From: a virus
IMG/VR virus record: IMGVR_UViG_3300029267_001570
Coordinates: 1 to 33,724 of that record
DNA length: 33,724 nt
Reading direction: 5' to 3' (one strand)
In this document: positions 14,698-21,112 of the stretch, one piece after another
Layout: each line of letters opens with the position of its first letter
Position numbering within the stretch: the stretch's first letter is position 1
Position numbers and translations under genes: made by a program
Notes under the pieces: model-generated
The model's database searches: none
What the model saw: the letters and a program-made list of their open reading frames with translations, nothing else
What the model was told of the DNA's origin: nothing

Positions 14698-14854
14698 GCA
14701 ATGTCATTCCACTTTAAGGTCTACTGGACGTCACGACTTTAAGCAATGCAAGTGCCCAAACGAGACGTTTGTGGACGGAGGCAAACACTACTGGCGTGTC
14801 GGAGGCATAGACCCTACGAAGATAGAGATCGTGAAGGAGACAGATGACAGATAA
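14645..14854 (+). CDS. Small zinc-ribbon protein (DUF7695-like)
   Basis: A 69-residue frame runs from GTG 14645. An alternative GTG at 14687 sits exactly where the conserved part begins, so the start is uncertain. The core has Cys17, Cys20, Cys35 and Cys37 (VKCKQCHSTLRSTGRHDF, KQCKCPNETFVDGGKHYWR). I associate the GRHDF and FVDGG words with a phage family of unknown function (DUF7695). It overlaps the terminase small subunit and the DnaB-N gene. Probably a zinc-stabilised adaptor. Confidence 0.78.
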   Translation: MKNTNHSNAVTAWIVKCKQCHSTLRSTGRHDFKQCKCPNETFVDGGKHYWRVGGIDPTKIEIVKETDDR

Positions 14855-15287
14855 AGAGAAGTATTTAGATAAACCAGTTATCCAAGACCTGAAGGCAGAA
14901 CAACAGGTGCTTGGCTGGGCTATGTTAGATGATGAGTGCTTGAAACATGCATTTGATAAACTACAAACCAAACACTTTCTGCAAGGCAAACATAAATTAA
15001 TATATGCAGCACTACTGAAATGCTGGGGCGAACATAAGACAATTAATCTAGTAAGTTTACAGGATATATTACGGAAAGGAGATATTCTAGGCCATAAAGG
15101 GGATATGCTAGAGGCTGCTGGCGGGATTGCATACCTTGTAGAGCTGCAAGAGGATGTAGATTGTAAGGAATCGTTTAAGTCATTTGTGCGGCGAGTGTTC
15201 CTTAAAGCGACACTGCGCGAGTTCACAGAATGTGGGAACAGAATAATGGAGTTGTGTTATAAGCAAGACGAACAAATAGAAGCATAG
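14844..15287 (+). CDS. Stand-alone DnaB N-terminal domain protein
   Basis: The 147-residue protein starts at ATG 14844, overlapping the previous gene. Residues 10-130 follow the DnaB N-domain pattern: LKAEQQVLGWAMLDDE, then HFLQGKHKLIYAALLKC, INLVSLQDILRKGD, AAGGIAYLVELQED and a long C-terminal helix pair. In full replicative helicases this domain makes the hexamer collar and contacts primase or loader. Here it ends before any RecA-like ATPase (no Walker A), and no ATPase part follows in the next 400 bases. It may act as a helicase loader, inhibitor or adaptor for the host DnaB. Confidence 0.8.
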   Translation: MTDKEKYLDKPVIQDLKAEQQVLGWAMLDDECLKHAFDKLQTKHFLQGKHKLIYAALLKCWGEHKTINLVSLQDILRKGDILGHKGDMLEAAGGIAYLVELQEDVDCKESFKSFVRRVFLKATLREFTECGNRIMELCYKQDEQIEA

Positions 15288-15297
15288 AGGAGAAGCC

Positions 15298-15555
15298 ATG
15301 AGCGTACAAACTATACTATTATTTATAGTATCCGGGTTAATTTTCGCAGATATGTATATCACATATTCAATGTATAAGCAGAATGAGAAGGATTGTACCG
15401 ATATGAAGTACGATATAGAATGTCTCAGGACTGCTATTAATAACATATTTTCCGATGTTGAAGGACATAAGACTCACATCACCGACTTAAAGCAGGAGCT
15501 TAAATATCTACAAGATGAGAAGCGCCGGCCAGGGCGCCCTAAAAAGGGTAAGTGA
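15298..15555 (+). CDS. Membrane-anchored coiled-coil protein with basic tail
   Basis: The 85-residue protein starts at ATG 15298 after GAGGAGAAG. Residues 4-26 form a transmembrane segment (QTILLFIVSGLIFADMYITY), 30-75 a coiled coil, and the end RRPGRPKKGK is an AT-hook-like basic tail. The shape resembles an inner-membrane spanin, but the AT-hook-like end would instead allow DNA tethering at the membrane. Function unknown. Confidence 0.75.
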   Translation: MSVQTILLFIVSGLIFADMYITYSMYKQNEKDCTDMKYDIECLRTAINNIFSDVEGHKTHITDLKQELKYLQDEKRRPGRPKKGK

Positions 15556-15995
15556 TGTTTGGTTGGGACTGGAAGAACGATCCATACTTTAAGCCGAAGA
15601 AAGCTAAAGGAGATAAGATTGTAAGCGAGCCTTACGTAGTAGAACACAAAGGATGTGTTGAGCTGGAGGTGGGTGGGTATGCTCGACCTATAAACCATCC
15701 TACTCCTTGGAAGAATGATGTTGCTAAAGATTTGATGATAGAACGAGCAGAAGAGCTAGCTAATAAGTATGGCTACACCACACTTAAAGATGTGCCACTT
15801 ATGGAGAATATAAACGATATAAATAACACTAAGTGTCCTTGGGATAAGTATGATATTGGTTCAATTTGGCATGATGTGAAGAATGGTGATGATTACATTA
15901 TGGTCAAGTGTCCTGAGCGTGGCAGGAAATGGGAGAAGGTCAGTAAAACAGGTGGTATCGATATAGATGGTGGCAGCGGAGGAGTACATATATGA
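15555..15995 (+). CDS. Protein of unknown function, 146 residues
   Basis: The start is taken as ATG 15555, which overlaps the previous stop (TGATG) and has AGGG six bases upstream; a GTG one codon earlier is also open. The product is rich in Trp, Lys and Asp (MFGWDWKNDPYFKPKKAKGD) and ends with Gly-rich GGIDIDGGSGGVHI. It contains two Cys-Pro pairs (KCPWDKYD, KCPERGRKW). No family recognised. Confidence 0.78.
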   Translation: MFGWDWKNDPYFKPKKAKGDKIVSEPYVVEHKGCVELEVGGYARPINHPTPWKNDVAKDLMIERAEELANKYGYTTLKDVPLMENINDINNTKCPWDKYDIGSIWHDVKNGDDYIMVKCPERGRKWEKVSKTGGIDIDGGSGGVHI

Positions 15996-16258
15996 ATAAG
16001 AAGATAGAGAGGTTACTGCTCTTTAAGATGATAGATGCGCTATCCTTTATGGATAGATACAATGATATGATGTCCCTCTGCCGTGGAGACCTTGAAAAGT
16101 TAATAGATCTGAGTTGGTATTACATGGATGATCGCTACAGCTTCCAAGATAAGCTACAGAAGAGATACGAATCAATAGATATTATGGACCATAGGGACAG
16201 GAATCAATTCGGTCTGTTCTTATTCGATCTAGTTAAGGAGTGTGAAGATGATAAGTGA
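15992..16258 (+). CDS. Small helical protein, 88 residues
   Basis: The start overlaps the previous stop as ATGA, and GGAGGAG lies upstream. The sequence is helical with alternating charge (MNKKIERLLLFKMIDALSFM, then DIMDHRDRNQFGLFLFDLVK). No recognised motif. It is one of a tight run of overlapping small genes between the DnaB-N protein and the large terminase. Confidence 0.75.
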   Translation: MNKKIERLLLFKMIDALSFMDRYNDMMSLCRGDLEKLIDLSWYYMDDRYSFQDKLQKRYESIDIMDHRDRNQFGLFLFDLVKECEDDK

Positions 16259-16430
16259 CTTAATGAAATATGACGAGGCCAAGGACGTAATGGGAGCTGT
16301 CGCTTTCTGGGTGAAGTGTCGCGTTTATGGAGCTATAATATTTAATGTGATCGCATTTATAGCGATCCTGTACTTTGGGATCAAATATAGAGAACAGATT
16401 AAGAGATGGATAAGGAGATTCTTCCCATGA
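16248..16430 (+). CDS. Small membrane protein, 60 residues
   Basis: Start chosen at ATG 16248, seven bases after AAGGAG; a GTG at 16242 is too close to it. One hydrophobic segment (YGAIIFNVIAFIAILYFGIK) is followed by a strongly basic end (REQIKRWIRRFFP). The pattern suits a small inner-membrane protein, possibly holin-like, but a single helix and the lack of a linked endolysin make this only a possibility. Confidence 0.7.
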   Translation: MISDLMKYDEAKDVMGAVAFWVKCRVYGAIIFNVIAFIAILYFGIKYREQIKRWIRRFFP

Positions 16431-16675
16431 AAAACATTGAAAAGCGACTGAAAGAGTTAGAAGAGCGTCTAAAATCTATAGAAGGGTCGATTGGAGGCCT
16501 TGAAGCACAGCAAAGCGTTCAGACTGATTCAATTCTAAGCGTATACAAACGCTTGCAGATCACAAAGGATGAGGAGATACAAGAGCTGCGCGAAGATCTA
16601 CAAGAGTTATGGGATCGCGTAGTAGATATAGAAGAACATATGGAAGGAGGCGAGCTTGAAGAAGCTGGAAAATGA
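16427..16675 (+). CDS. Coiled-coil protein, 82 residues
   Basis: Start chosen at ATG 16427, which overlaps the preceding stop as ATGA with AAGGAG upstream, rather than the in-frame ATG at 16406. Heptad-like repeats run through most of the length (IEKRLKELEERLKSIEGSIG, EEIQELREDLQELWDRVVDI). Acidic and likely oligomeric. Function unknown. Confidence 0.72.
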   Translation: MKNIEKRLKELEERLKSIEGSIGGLEAQQSVQTDSILSVYKRLQITKDEEIQELREDLQELWDRVVDIEEHMEGGELEEAGK

Positions 16676-16949
16676 GCTGCTTGCATTAGAATTAATGTAT
16701 GAAAAACAGAATAAGAAGATGATAGAGTTGCAGGTAGACTACAATGAGATGGTGCACAACTATAACAAGATAGCAACTGGCTATAACAATTTACATGAAC
16801 GAGTAGAAGAGCTAGAGGATGGGATGAACCGCGTGTCATTTAAATCTGAGCTCAACAAGAGAACGCTGCTCGCCTTTGGTGGCAAAGACAATCACACTCC
16901 ACAGTTTGCAATGGACAAGGAGAAAGAGGAGCTATTAAAGAAGTGGTAA
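16656..16949 (+). CDS. Coiled-coil protein with a TTG start
   Basis: The 97-residue protein begins at TTG 16656, directed by GGAGG with about 5 bases of spacing and overlapping the previous gene by 20 bases. Residues 1-60 are coiled coil (NELLALELMYEKQNKKMIEL, ATGYNNLHERVEELEDGM). The C-terminal part has a short FGGKDNHTPQFAMD stretch. Probably interacts with the neighbouring coiled-coil protein. Confidence 0.7.
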   Translation: MKKLENELLALELMYEKQNKKMIELQVDYNEMVHNYNKIATGYNNLHERVEELEDGMNRVSFKSELNKRTLLAFGGKDNHTPQFAMDKEKEELLKKW

Positions 16950-17158
16950 AATTCAGACTCATAGTGCTGTTTTTCCTTTTCTGCTTGCCCCTTGTAGGGA
17001 TGAAACGAGTCCCTGCTTGGGACGAGCAGGATTTTAAGAGAGCTAGAGACGAAGCGAAGAAGAGTATACCGAAGAAGGAGCGGAATGGATCTAACCCCAG
17101 AAACGAGCGTCCACCTAAACAAGTTCAAACCCAGAGATTATCAAAAGTGCCTGTTTGA
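16943..17158 (+). CDS. Small secreted or periplasmic basic protein
   Basis: The 71-residue frame starts at GTG 16943, overlapping the previous stop. Residues 1-19 form a signal peptide or membrane anchor (MVKFRLIVLFFLFCLPLVG). The rest is basic and hydrophilic (RARDEAKKSIPKKERNGSNP). The 3' 74 bases overlap the large terminase start. There is no Cys right after the hydrophobic part, so it is not an obvious lipoprotein. It could be an outer partner of a spanin pair or a periplasmic effector. Confidence 0.6.
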   Translation: MVKFRLIVLFFLFCLPLVGMKRVPAWDEQDFKRARDEAKKSIPKKERNGSNPRNERPPKQVQTQRLSKVPV

Positions 17159-18452
17159 CGCCATCATTAACATGGGCTATAAGAAAGTCATGGCCGTCTG
17201 GCCCAGACGTAGTGGTAAGGACATGTGTGCATGGAACATATGTATCCGTGAACTAATCAGTAAAGTACAGACTATATACTATGTATTCCCTACCTACTCA
17301 AGTGGGCGACGCATTCTGTGGGATGCGATTACCAATGATGGATTTCGTATCCTTGATTACATGCCTAAAGAGGTAATTGAGTCTAGAAATGAGCAGTTGA
17401 TGCGTATCAAGTTGAAGAATGGATCAGTCTTTCAGGTAATTGGGTCTGATAATTATGATAACGCGCTTGTAGGAACTAACCCCAAGGGAGTAGTATTTTC
17501 AGAGTTTGCCATTAGTAATCCGCGCGCATACGGGTTCGTAAGACCTATCCTATCTGCGAATGATGGATGGGTCTTAATTGTATCTACTCCTCGTGGTAAG
17601 AACTTCCTCTGGGAAATGTACAATGTTGGGCTATGTAATCCACAATCTTGGTATGTGTCTAAGTTAACAGTAGATGATACTGGTCATATACCCCTTGATG
17701 TAATAGAGCGTGAACGACTTGAGGGCGAGATGAGTGAGGACTTGCAGCTCCAAGAGTATTGGACATCCTTTGAGATGGGTATTGAGGGAGCATACTATAC
17801 CAAATATATGGATAAAGCACGCTTAGAGGGCAGGATAGGCGACGTTCCATGGGAACCATCTATGAAGGTTTATACAAGTTGGGACATAGGTTGTCGTGAT
17901 ATGACGTCCATTATCTTCTTCCAGATCGCGAATAATGTAGTGAGAGTAATTGATTGTTATGAGAAGAATAAGGAAGGTATAGAGCATTATGTTAATGTCC
18001 TTAAATCGAAGGATTATACGTATGGTAAGCACATTGGTCCCCATGATATTAGGAATATGGACTTCAGCACAGGTATCACACGTTGGGAGAAAGCGAAGCG
18101 ATTGGGAATCACGTTTACGGTGGCTGACAAAATCGGGATTATGGATGGAATTGAAGCGGTAAGATCGTTACTTCCTAAAGTGTGGTTCGATCAACGTAAT
18201 TGTGGTCCACTCATTAAAGCTTTAGAGAACTACAGACAGGAGTTTGATCCGAAGAAGAACGTCTACAAAGAGAGGCCTCTTCATGATGTTTACTCTAATT
18301 TCGCAGATTCGATGCGATATTTAGCTGTGTCGCTAGGAAAAGTGAATGAAGGTAGTTCGGCTGAGGAAATAGAAAGGCGTTACAGAGAAGCCGCATATGG
18401 GCATGACTCAAATATGCCACGTATCTTTAGAGATGATCATCGCCTGTATTAG
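17085..18452 (+). CDS. terL: Terminase large subunit
   Basis: The 455-residue protein starts at ATG 17085 after GAAGGAG. It has the ATPase motifs of packaging motors: Walker A WPRRSGKD at 39-46, Walker B with catalytic Glu (VVFSE) at 136-140, and the coupling motif STPRGKN at 167-173. The C-terminal RNase H-like nuclease shows D267 (SWDIGCRD), D321 (GPHDIRN) and D401/D408 (HDVYSNFADSM). It translocates DNA into the procapsid and cuts the concatemer, working with the portal at 21844. Length is normal for the family. Confidence 0.93.
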   Translation: MDLTPETSVHLNKFKPRDYQKCLFDAIINMGYKKVMAVWPRRSGKDMCAWNICIRELISKVQTIYYVFPTYSSGRRILWDAITNDGFRILDYMPKEVIESRNEQLMRIKLKNGSVFQVIGSDNYDNALVGTNPKGVVFSEFAISNPRAYGFVRPILSANDGWVLIVSTPRGKNFLWEMYNVGLCNPQSWYVSKLTVDDTGHIPLDVIERERLEGEMSEDLQLQEYWTSFEMGIEGAYYTKYMDKARLEGRIGDVPWEPSMKVYTSWDIGCRDMTSIIFFQIANNVVRVIDCYEKNKEGIEHYVNVLKSKDYTYGKHIGPHDIRNMDFSTGITRWEKAKRLGITFTVADKIGIMDGIEAVRSLLPKVWFDQRNCGPLIKALENYRQEFDPKKNVYKERPLHDVYSNFADSMRYLAVSLGKVNEGSSAEEIERRYREAAYGHDSNMPRIFRDDHRLY

Positions 18453-18589
18453 AATGGCATGTCATCATCATCCCAGCCAACTTCTATTGGTTTGGATATT
18501 TCTCTTTCTTCACGTTTCTTCTTATGTTGGTCCCACTTGGTGGCGATGAACCACAGTAAGATAAATGCTAGTCCGGTCATTGGGTACAT
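18449..18589 (-). CDS. 46-residue membrane peptide with SSB-like C-terminal tip
   Basis: ATG at 18589 has AGGGA upstream; the stop overlaps the last 4 bases of the large terminase on the other strand. Residues 5-17 are hydrophobic (TGLAFILLWFIAT), followed by a basic helix (KWDQHKKKREEREIS) and the exact C-terminus GWDDDDMPF. Bacterial SSB proteins end in an acidic tip with final Pro-Phe (DDDIPF in E. coli) that recruits PriA, RecQ, RecO, ExoI and others. This peptide could bring or trap such proteins at the membrane. The motif is seen directly; the function is inference. Confidence 0.65.
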   Translation of the reverse strand: MYPMTGLAFILLWFIATKWDQHKKKREEREISKPIEVGWDDDDMPF

Positions 18590-18591
18590 AG

Positions 18592-18768
18592 TTAATCCCT
18601 GTCGTTGTTTAAACGACTTTCAATGTCGCTAAGCCTATGTGAAAAGTTCATAACCGTCTGAGTCCAGTTAATAGGTGGATCTTCTAATGCTTCGACTCGT
18701 CCTTCAAGTTTTTCAATTTTTATCTGGATTTCTACCAAAATAGAGATGATGTCCTTTAAATTACTCAT
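18592..18768 (-). CDS. 58-residue coiled-coil peptide
   Basis: ATG at 18768 has AAAGGA upstream, and the stop is two bases from the next ATG. The sequence is an amphipathic helix (IISILVEIQIKIEKLEGRVE) followed by a Pro break (EDPPINW) and a second helix. It is first in a two-gene unit driven by the promoter at 18792-18820, with the SSB-tip membrane peptide second. The two probably work together. Confidence 0.68.
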   Translation of the reverse strand: MSNLKDIISILVEIQIKIEKLEGRVEALEDPPINWTQTVMNFSHRLSDIESRLNNDRD

Positions 18769-18791
18769 AATTATCCTTTCATTATACTTAT

Positions 18792-18820
18792 ATTATAAAA
18801 CATTATAAAGTTATTGACAA
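18792..18820 (-). promoter_or_regulatory. Promoter of the two-peptide minus unit
   Basis: On the minus strand, TTGTCA (18820-18815) and a perfect TATAAT (18797-18792) are 17 bases apart. The -35 overlaps that of the divergent plus-strand promoter, so the two compete or are co-regulated. The operator-like word 18801-18813 fills the spacer. Confidence 0.78.
18801..18813 (+). repeat. Operator candidate, copy 2 (13-base word)
   Basis: CATTATAAAGTTA is identical to the word in the early minus promoter at 12137-12149. A related half, ATAAAGTTTA, follows at 18822-18831 inside the plus-strand promoter spacer. Lying between divergent promoters and 60 bases upstream of a ribbon-helix-helix gene fits autoregulation. 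Confidence 0.6.
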
Positions 18821-18842
18821 GATAAAGTTTACATAATATAAT
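18814..18842 (+). promoter_or_regulatory. Consensus promoter of the ribbon-helix-helix regulator
   Basis: A perfect TTGACA (18814-18819) and a perfect TATAAT (18837-18842) are 17 bases apart, the strongest promoter in the window. Its spacer holds an ATAAAGTTTA half-site. Transcription reads into the regulator gene at 18875. Confidence 0.85.
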
Positions 18843-18874
18843 TAAGTATATATAATATATTAAAGGGGAATGCT

Positions 18875-19084
18875 ATGGATAAGAAGATGGGACGACCTAA
18901 GAAAGCAGACACACCGAAGGGTCGTTTTACATTGTACCTTGATGATGACACAGCGAAGATGTTTAACGAGCTGTATGCGTTCAGGGTGATGCGGGGATGT
19001 AAAGATTCGAAGTCAGATGTGATATGCGACGCTATAAGGCAGTTGCATGCAACCGAATTTAATAAGCTTAAAGGTGAGAGATGA
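18875..19084 (+). CDS. Ribbon-helix-helix-type DNA-binding regulator
   Basis: The 69-residue protein starts at ATG 18875 after AAAGGGG. After a basic arm (GRPKKADTPK), residues 16-22 (GRFTLYL) form the expected DNA-contacting strand, 24-38 helix A and 45-57 (SKSDVICDAIRQL) helix B of the Arc/MetJ/CopG fold. Such dimers bind short AT-rich repeated operators. The consensus promoter upstream contains two such sites, one shared with the early minus operon, so autoregulation and control of early genes are likely. It overlaps the next gene by 4 bases. Confidence 0.75.
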   Translation: MDKKMGRPKKADTPKGRFTLYLDDDTAKMFNELYAFRVMRGCKDSKSDVICDAIRQLHATEFNKLKGER

Positions 19085-19605
19085 CTATAACTGAAGGACT
19101 ACAAGAGATAAAAACCTTGATGAAGCGCATCGAGAAGAAGCGTGAGTTTGTTAAGGGATATTTATGGAGGATGAACCAAATTCGAGACCCTCACGAGGCA
19201 CATGGTGGCTCACAGGAGGTGGTCAGAAAAGAGCGTCAGGCTATAAAGGACTTAGAGGATAACATTGTCGATTTGAGGAGACGCATAGCTGAGGCTAACG
19301 CTAAGACTCAGGTCACTGTTAGTGGTATCACTAAGACTATAGCTGATTGGATAATCTGGCGTAGAGAGATAGCGTCTCCTAGGAAGAGATTCTTAGAAGC
19401 TATGTACTCTCGCATACAAAGTGCTCGTGAGCAGGCTACTCAGAAAGGTATACAGATCGTTAATTCTGAGCTCCAAGCTGGGGGCGGGGACCTTATAATT
19501 AACGTTAATGAGAAGGATTTAGCCTTCGAGATAGAGAAGACTGAGGATATATTGTCCACCCTTGATGGACAGTTATCCATGAAGAATGCGACCATAAGTA
19601 TATAA
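19081..19605 (+). CDS. Coiled-coil protein resembling the DIP1984 family
   Basis: The 174-residue protein starts at ATG 19081 (ATGA overlap). The layout LQEIKTLMKRIEKKREFV, a variable loop, DLRRRIAEANAKTQVTVSG and TIADWIIWRREIASPRKRFL resembles the DIP1984-type family of unknown function, which shows two long helices and an Asn-rich turn. The C-terminal 45 residues are more strand-like. It is co-transcribed with the ribbon-helix-helix regulator. The family link is tentative. Confidence 0.78.
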   Translation: MTITEGLQEIKTLMKRIEKKREFVKGYLWRMNQIRDPHEAHGGSQEVVRKERQAIKDLEDNIVDLRRRIAEANAKTQVTVSGITKTIADWIIWRREIASPRKRFLEAMYSRIQSAREQATQKGIQIVNSELQAGGGDLIINVNEKDLAFEIEKTEDILSTLDGQLSMKNATISI

Positions 19606-19616
19606 CAATACGCAGT

Positions 19617-19635
19617 CCGTGACGTTTTGTCACGG
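19617..19635 (+). terminator. Hairpin after the regulator unit
   Basis: CCGTGAC at 19617-19623 pairs perfectly with GTCACGG at 19629-19635 around GTTTT, followed by TTTGAAATTT. It ends the unit begun at 18814 and precedes the tRNA. Confidence 0.65.
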
Positions 19636-19680
19636 TTTGAAATTTACCTTGTACGGCGAAGAGAGAGAATTGTTTGATAA

Positions 19681-19754
19681 GCATGATTAGCTCAGTTGGG
19701 TAGAGCACAAGCCTTAAACGCTTGATGTCATAGGTTCGATTCCTATATCATGAA
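19681..19754 (+). tRNA. tRNA-like gene with anticodon UAA (Leu), short variable arm
   Basis: The cloverleaf reads: acceptor 19681-19687 with 19747-19753, D stem GCTC/GAGC, anticodon stem CAAGC/GCTTG (19708-19724) with loop CTTAAAC, five-base variable loop, and T arm ATAGG-TTCGATT-CCTAT. The anticodon TAA would decode UUA (Leu). Leu tRNAs normally have a long variable arm, which is absent. Base pair 1-72 is G-A, a mismatch, and no CCA is encoded, unlike the two tRNAs at 25087-25239. It is a real tRNA fold, but may be degenerate or non-canonical. Confidence 0.8.
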
Positions 19755-19940
19755 TGGCCTGTTAAGCCATACCATATTGGATGGTACCAGCTTGAAAGTT
19801 TAAAGCTTAAAGATTAAAGATCAAATCGATTAAATCTTAGAGCTCAAACGTTAAAGGTCATATAAAACCACCGTGTTGGTGATATCAGCAGAGATGCTGG
19901 TAACATATGCAAACAGATATGTTCCCTGCCAGGTGGCTGC
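19755..19940 (+). other. Structured non-coding stretch after the tRNA
   Basis: No gene is visible between the tRNA and 19971. Instead there are consecutive small inverted repeats: ATGGC/GCCAT (19754-19770), ACCAT/ATGGT (19771-19785), an AAAG-rich AT segment, CACC/GGTG (19869-19881), CAGC/GCTG (19886-19899), AACATAT/ATATGTT (19902-19923) and GCC/GGC (19928-19937). Possible outer pairing of CCACC (19868-19872) with GGTGG (19932-19936) gives a multi-branched shape. This may be a small RNA co-transcribed with the tRNA, or decayed tRNA remnants. Confidence 0.5.
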
Positions 19941-19970
19941 TTTGCAAGGTAATTAAAAAGAAAGGATTGT

Positions 19971-20318
19971 ATGGAGAGAAATGAACTTTTCGATTTAATG
20001 ATTAAGAACATATTCAATGAGTATACTTCATTCGTATCCGCACGATTTAAAGACCAATTAAAACCAGTTTCAGGTACATTAGAGAGCCAACCAGAGGTGA
20101 AGATGGCCTTCTTATCAGGTGAGGACCTTGCAAAACTATCACGGGTTGAACAACAGGCATTCTATATGGTTTCAGTATATATGGTTGGTATATTGGAGCC
20201 GTTTGAGGAGTATTTGCAGGAATATCATCAAGGTGCTCATACCGCATTTGAGTCTATAGCAGCAATGGTTAATGGGGTATACGAGGCGAATAAAGATACA
20301 GGAGAAGCTGTATGTTAA
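19971..20318 (+). CDS. Helical protein of unknown function, 115 residues
   Basis: The protein starts at ATG 19971 after AGAAAGGA. It is predicted mostly helical (ELFDLMIKNIFNEYTSFVSA, LSRVEQQAFYMVSVYMVGIL). No family recognised. It overlaps by 7 bases the membrane and coiled-coil protein that follows, suggesting a paired function. Confidence 0.78.
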   Translation: MERNELFDLMIKNIFNEYTSFVSARFKDQLKPVSGTLESQPEVKMAFLSGEDLAKLSRVEQQAFYMVSVYMVGILEPFEEYLQEYHQGAHTAFESIAAMVNGVYEANKDTGEAVC

Positions 20319-20896
20319 ATGAGACAGCCGAAGCAGCCCAAAAGGTAGCTGAGGCGGCTAAAAGCGACCTCGCATCTGTTGCTGGTAAAATGGCTACAAG
20401 TGCGACCTCTCAGATAGCAGACGCAGCAGGGTCATTAGCAAATGCAGGCTCTAAATGGGCCTATGTGTGGATGGTACAACGTATATTTGATAGCATTCTA
20501 ACCACACTTTTGCTGGGCGTCATAGTAATAGGTGTTATATATGTGATCATGTTCTTTATGCGGCGCTTTATAACAATGTTCCGTGAAACTATGAAGTCAA
20601 CAGAGTTTGTAAGCCGCGTAGCACGCAATATAAAAAGCCAAATAGCTATAGATAATACGACGCTTATAGAGGATGTGGGGCGCCACAAAGACGATATTCA
20701 TGAGAAAGTAGTAATGCTTACTAACAAAGTCAAGCATTTCGCAGAAATCCAGTCTAAATACGAATTTGAACCATTAAAGAAGCAACTACAGGACGTTCTA
20801 GACGAATATAGAGCGGCTCTAAAAACATATGAGAGCAGACTAGCAAGGCTAGAGCTGGAAGTAATGAGAATAAGAGAATCTAAATCAAAGGAGTGA
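20312..20896 (+). CDS. Membrane protein with C-terminal coiled coil
   Basis: The 194-residue protein starts at ATG 20312 after GGAGAAG. An Ala-rich helix (residues 5-45) precedes a hydrophobic segment at about 62-83 (SILTTLLLGVIVIGVIYVIM), then a basic linker and a long coiled coil to the C-terminus (QLQDVLDEYRAALKTYESRL). It could be a membrane-anchored structural, lysis or ejection-related protein. No known family is recognised. Confidence 0.78.
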   Translation: MLNETAEAAQKVAEAAKSDLASVAGKMATSATSQIADAAGSLANAGSKWAYVWMVQRIFDSILTTLLLGVIVIGVIYVIMFFMRRFITMFRETMKSTEFVSRVARNIKSQIAIDNTTLIEDVGRHKDDIHEKVVMLTNKVKHFAEIQSKYEFEPLKKQLQDVLDEYRAALKTYESRLARLELEVMRIRESKSKE

Positions 20897-20897
20897 T

Positions 20898-21104
20898 ATG
20901 GAAGGTGAGAGAATCCAGTGGGATGGTCAGTATATCCAGGAAAAGGAACTATTTAACGCAGTATGTTTCGCTAATCAGCTCTATCAGGCTGATGGTAAAA
21001 CAATGGAAGAGGCGCTTAAAATTGCCTGTGCGCACTATAAGATGCCAACTTCCAAGGTAGCGTTAGAATTAATGGTCGATAGGTTTATCAAGAAGAACAG
21101 TTAG
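20898..21104 (+). CDS. Small protein of unknown function, 68 residues
   Basis: The protein starts at ATG 20898, one base after the previous stop, with AAAGGAG upstream. The sequence (QYIQEKELFNAVCFANQLYQ to VALELMVDRFIKKNS) looks like a compact helical bundle. It lies between the membrane protein and the nuclease-like gene. Confidence 0.75.
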   Translation: MEGERIQWDGQYIQEKELFNAVCFANQLYQADGKTMEEALKIACAHYKMPTSKVALELMVDRFIKKNS

Positions 21105-21112
21105 GAGAGAGT

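Noticed and set aside
15298-15555. Inner-membrane spanin (Rz)
   Set aside because: The membrane segment plus coiled coil fits, but no nested outer lipoprotein or endolysin is adjacent and the AT-hook-like basic end is unusual for spanins.
19681-19754. Ochre suppressor tRNA
   Set aside because: The seven-base loop CTTAAAC places TAA, not TTA, at positions 34-36, so it would read UUA rather than UAA.
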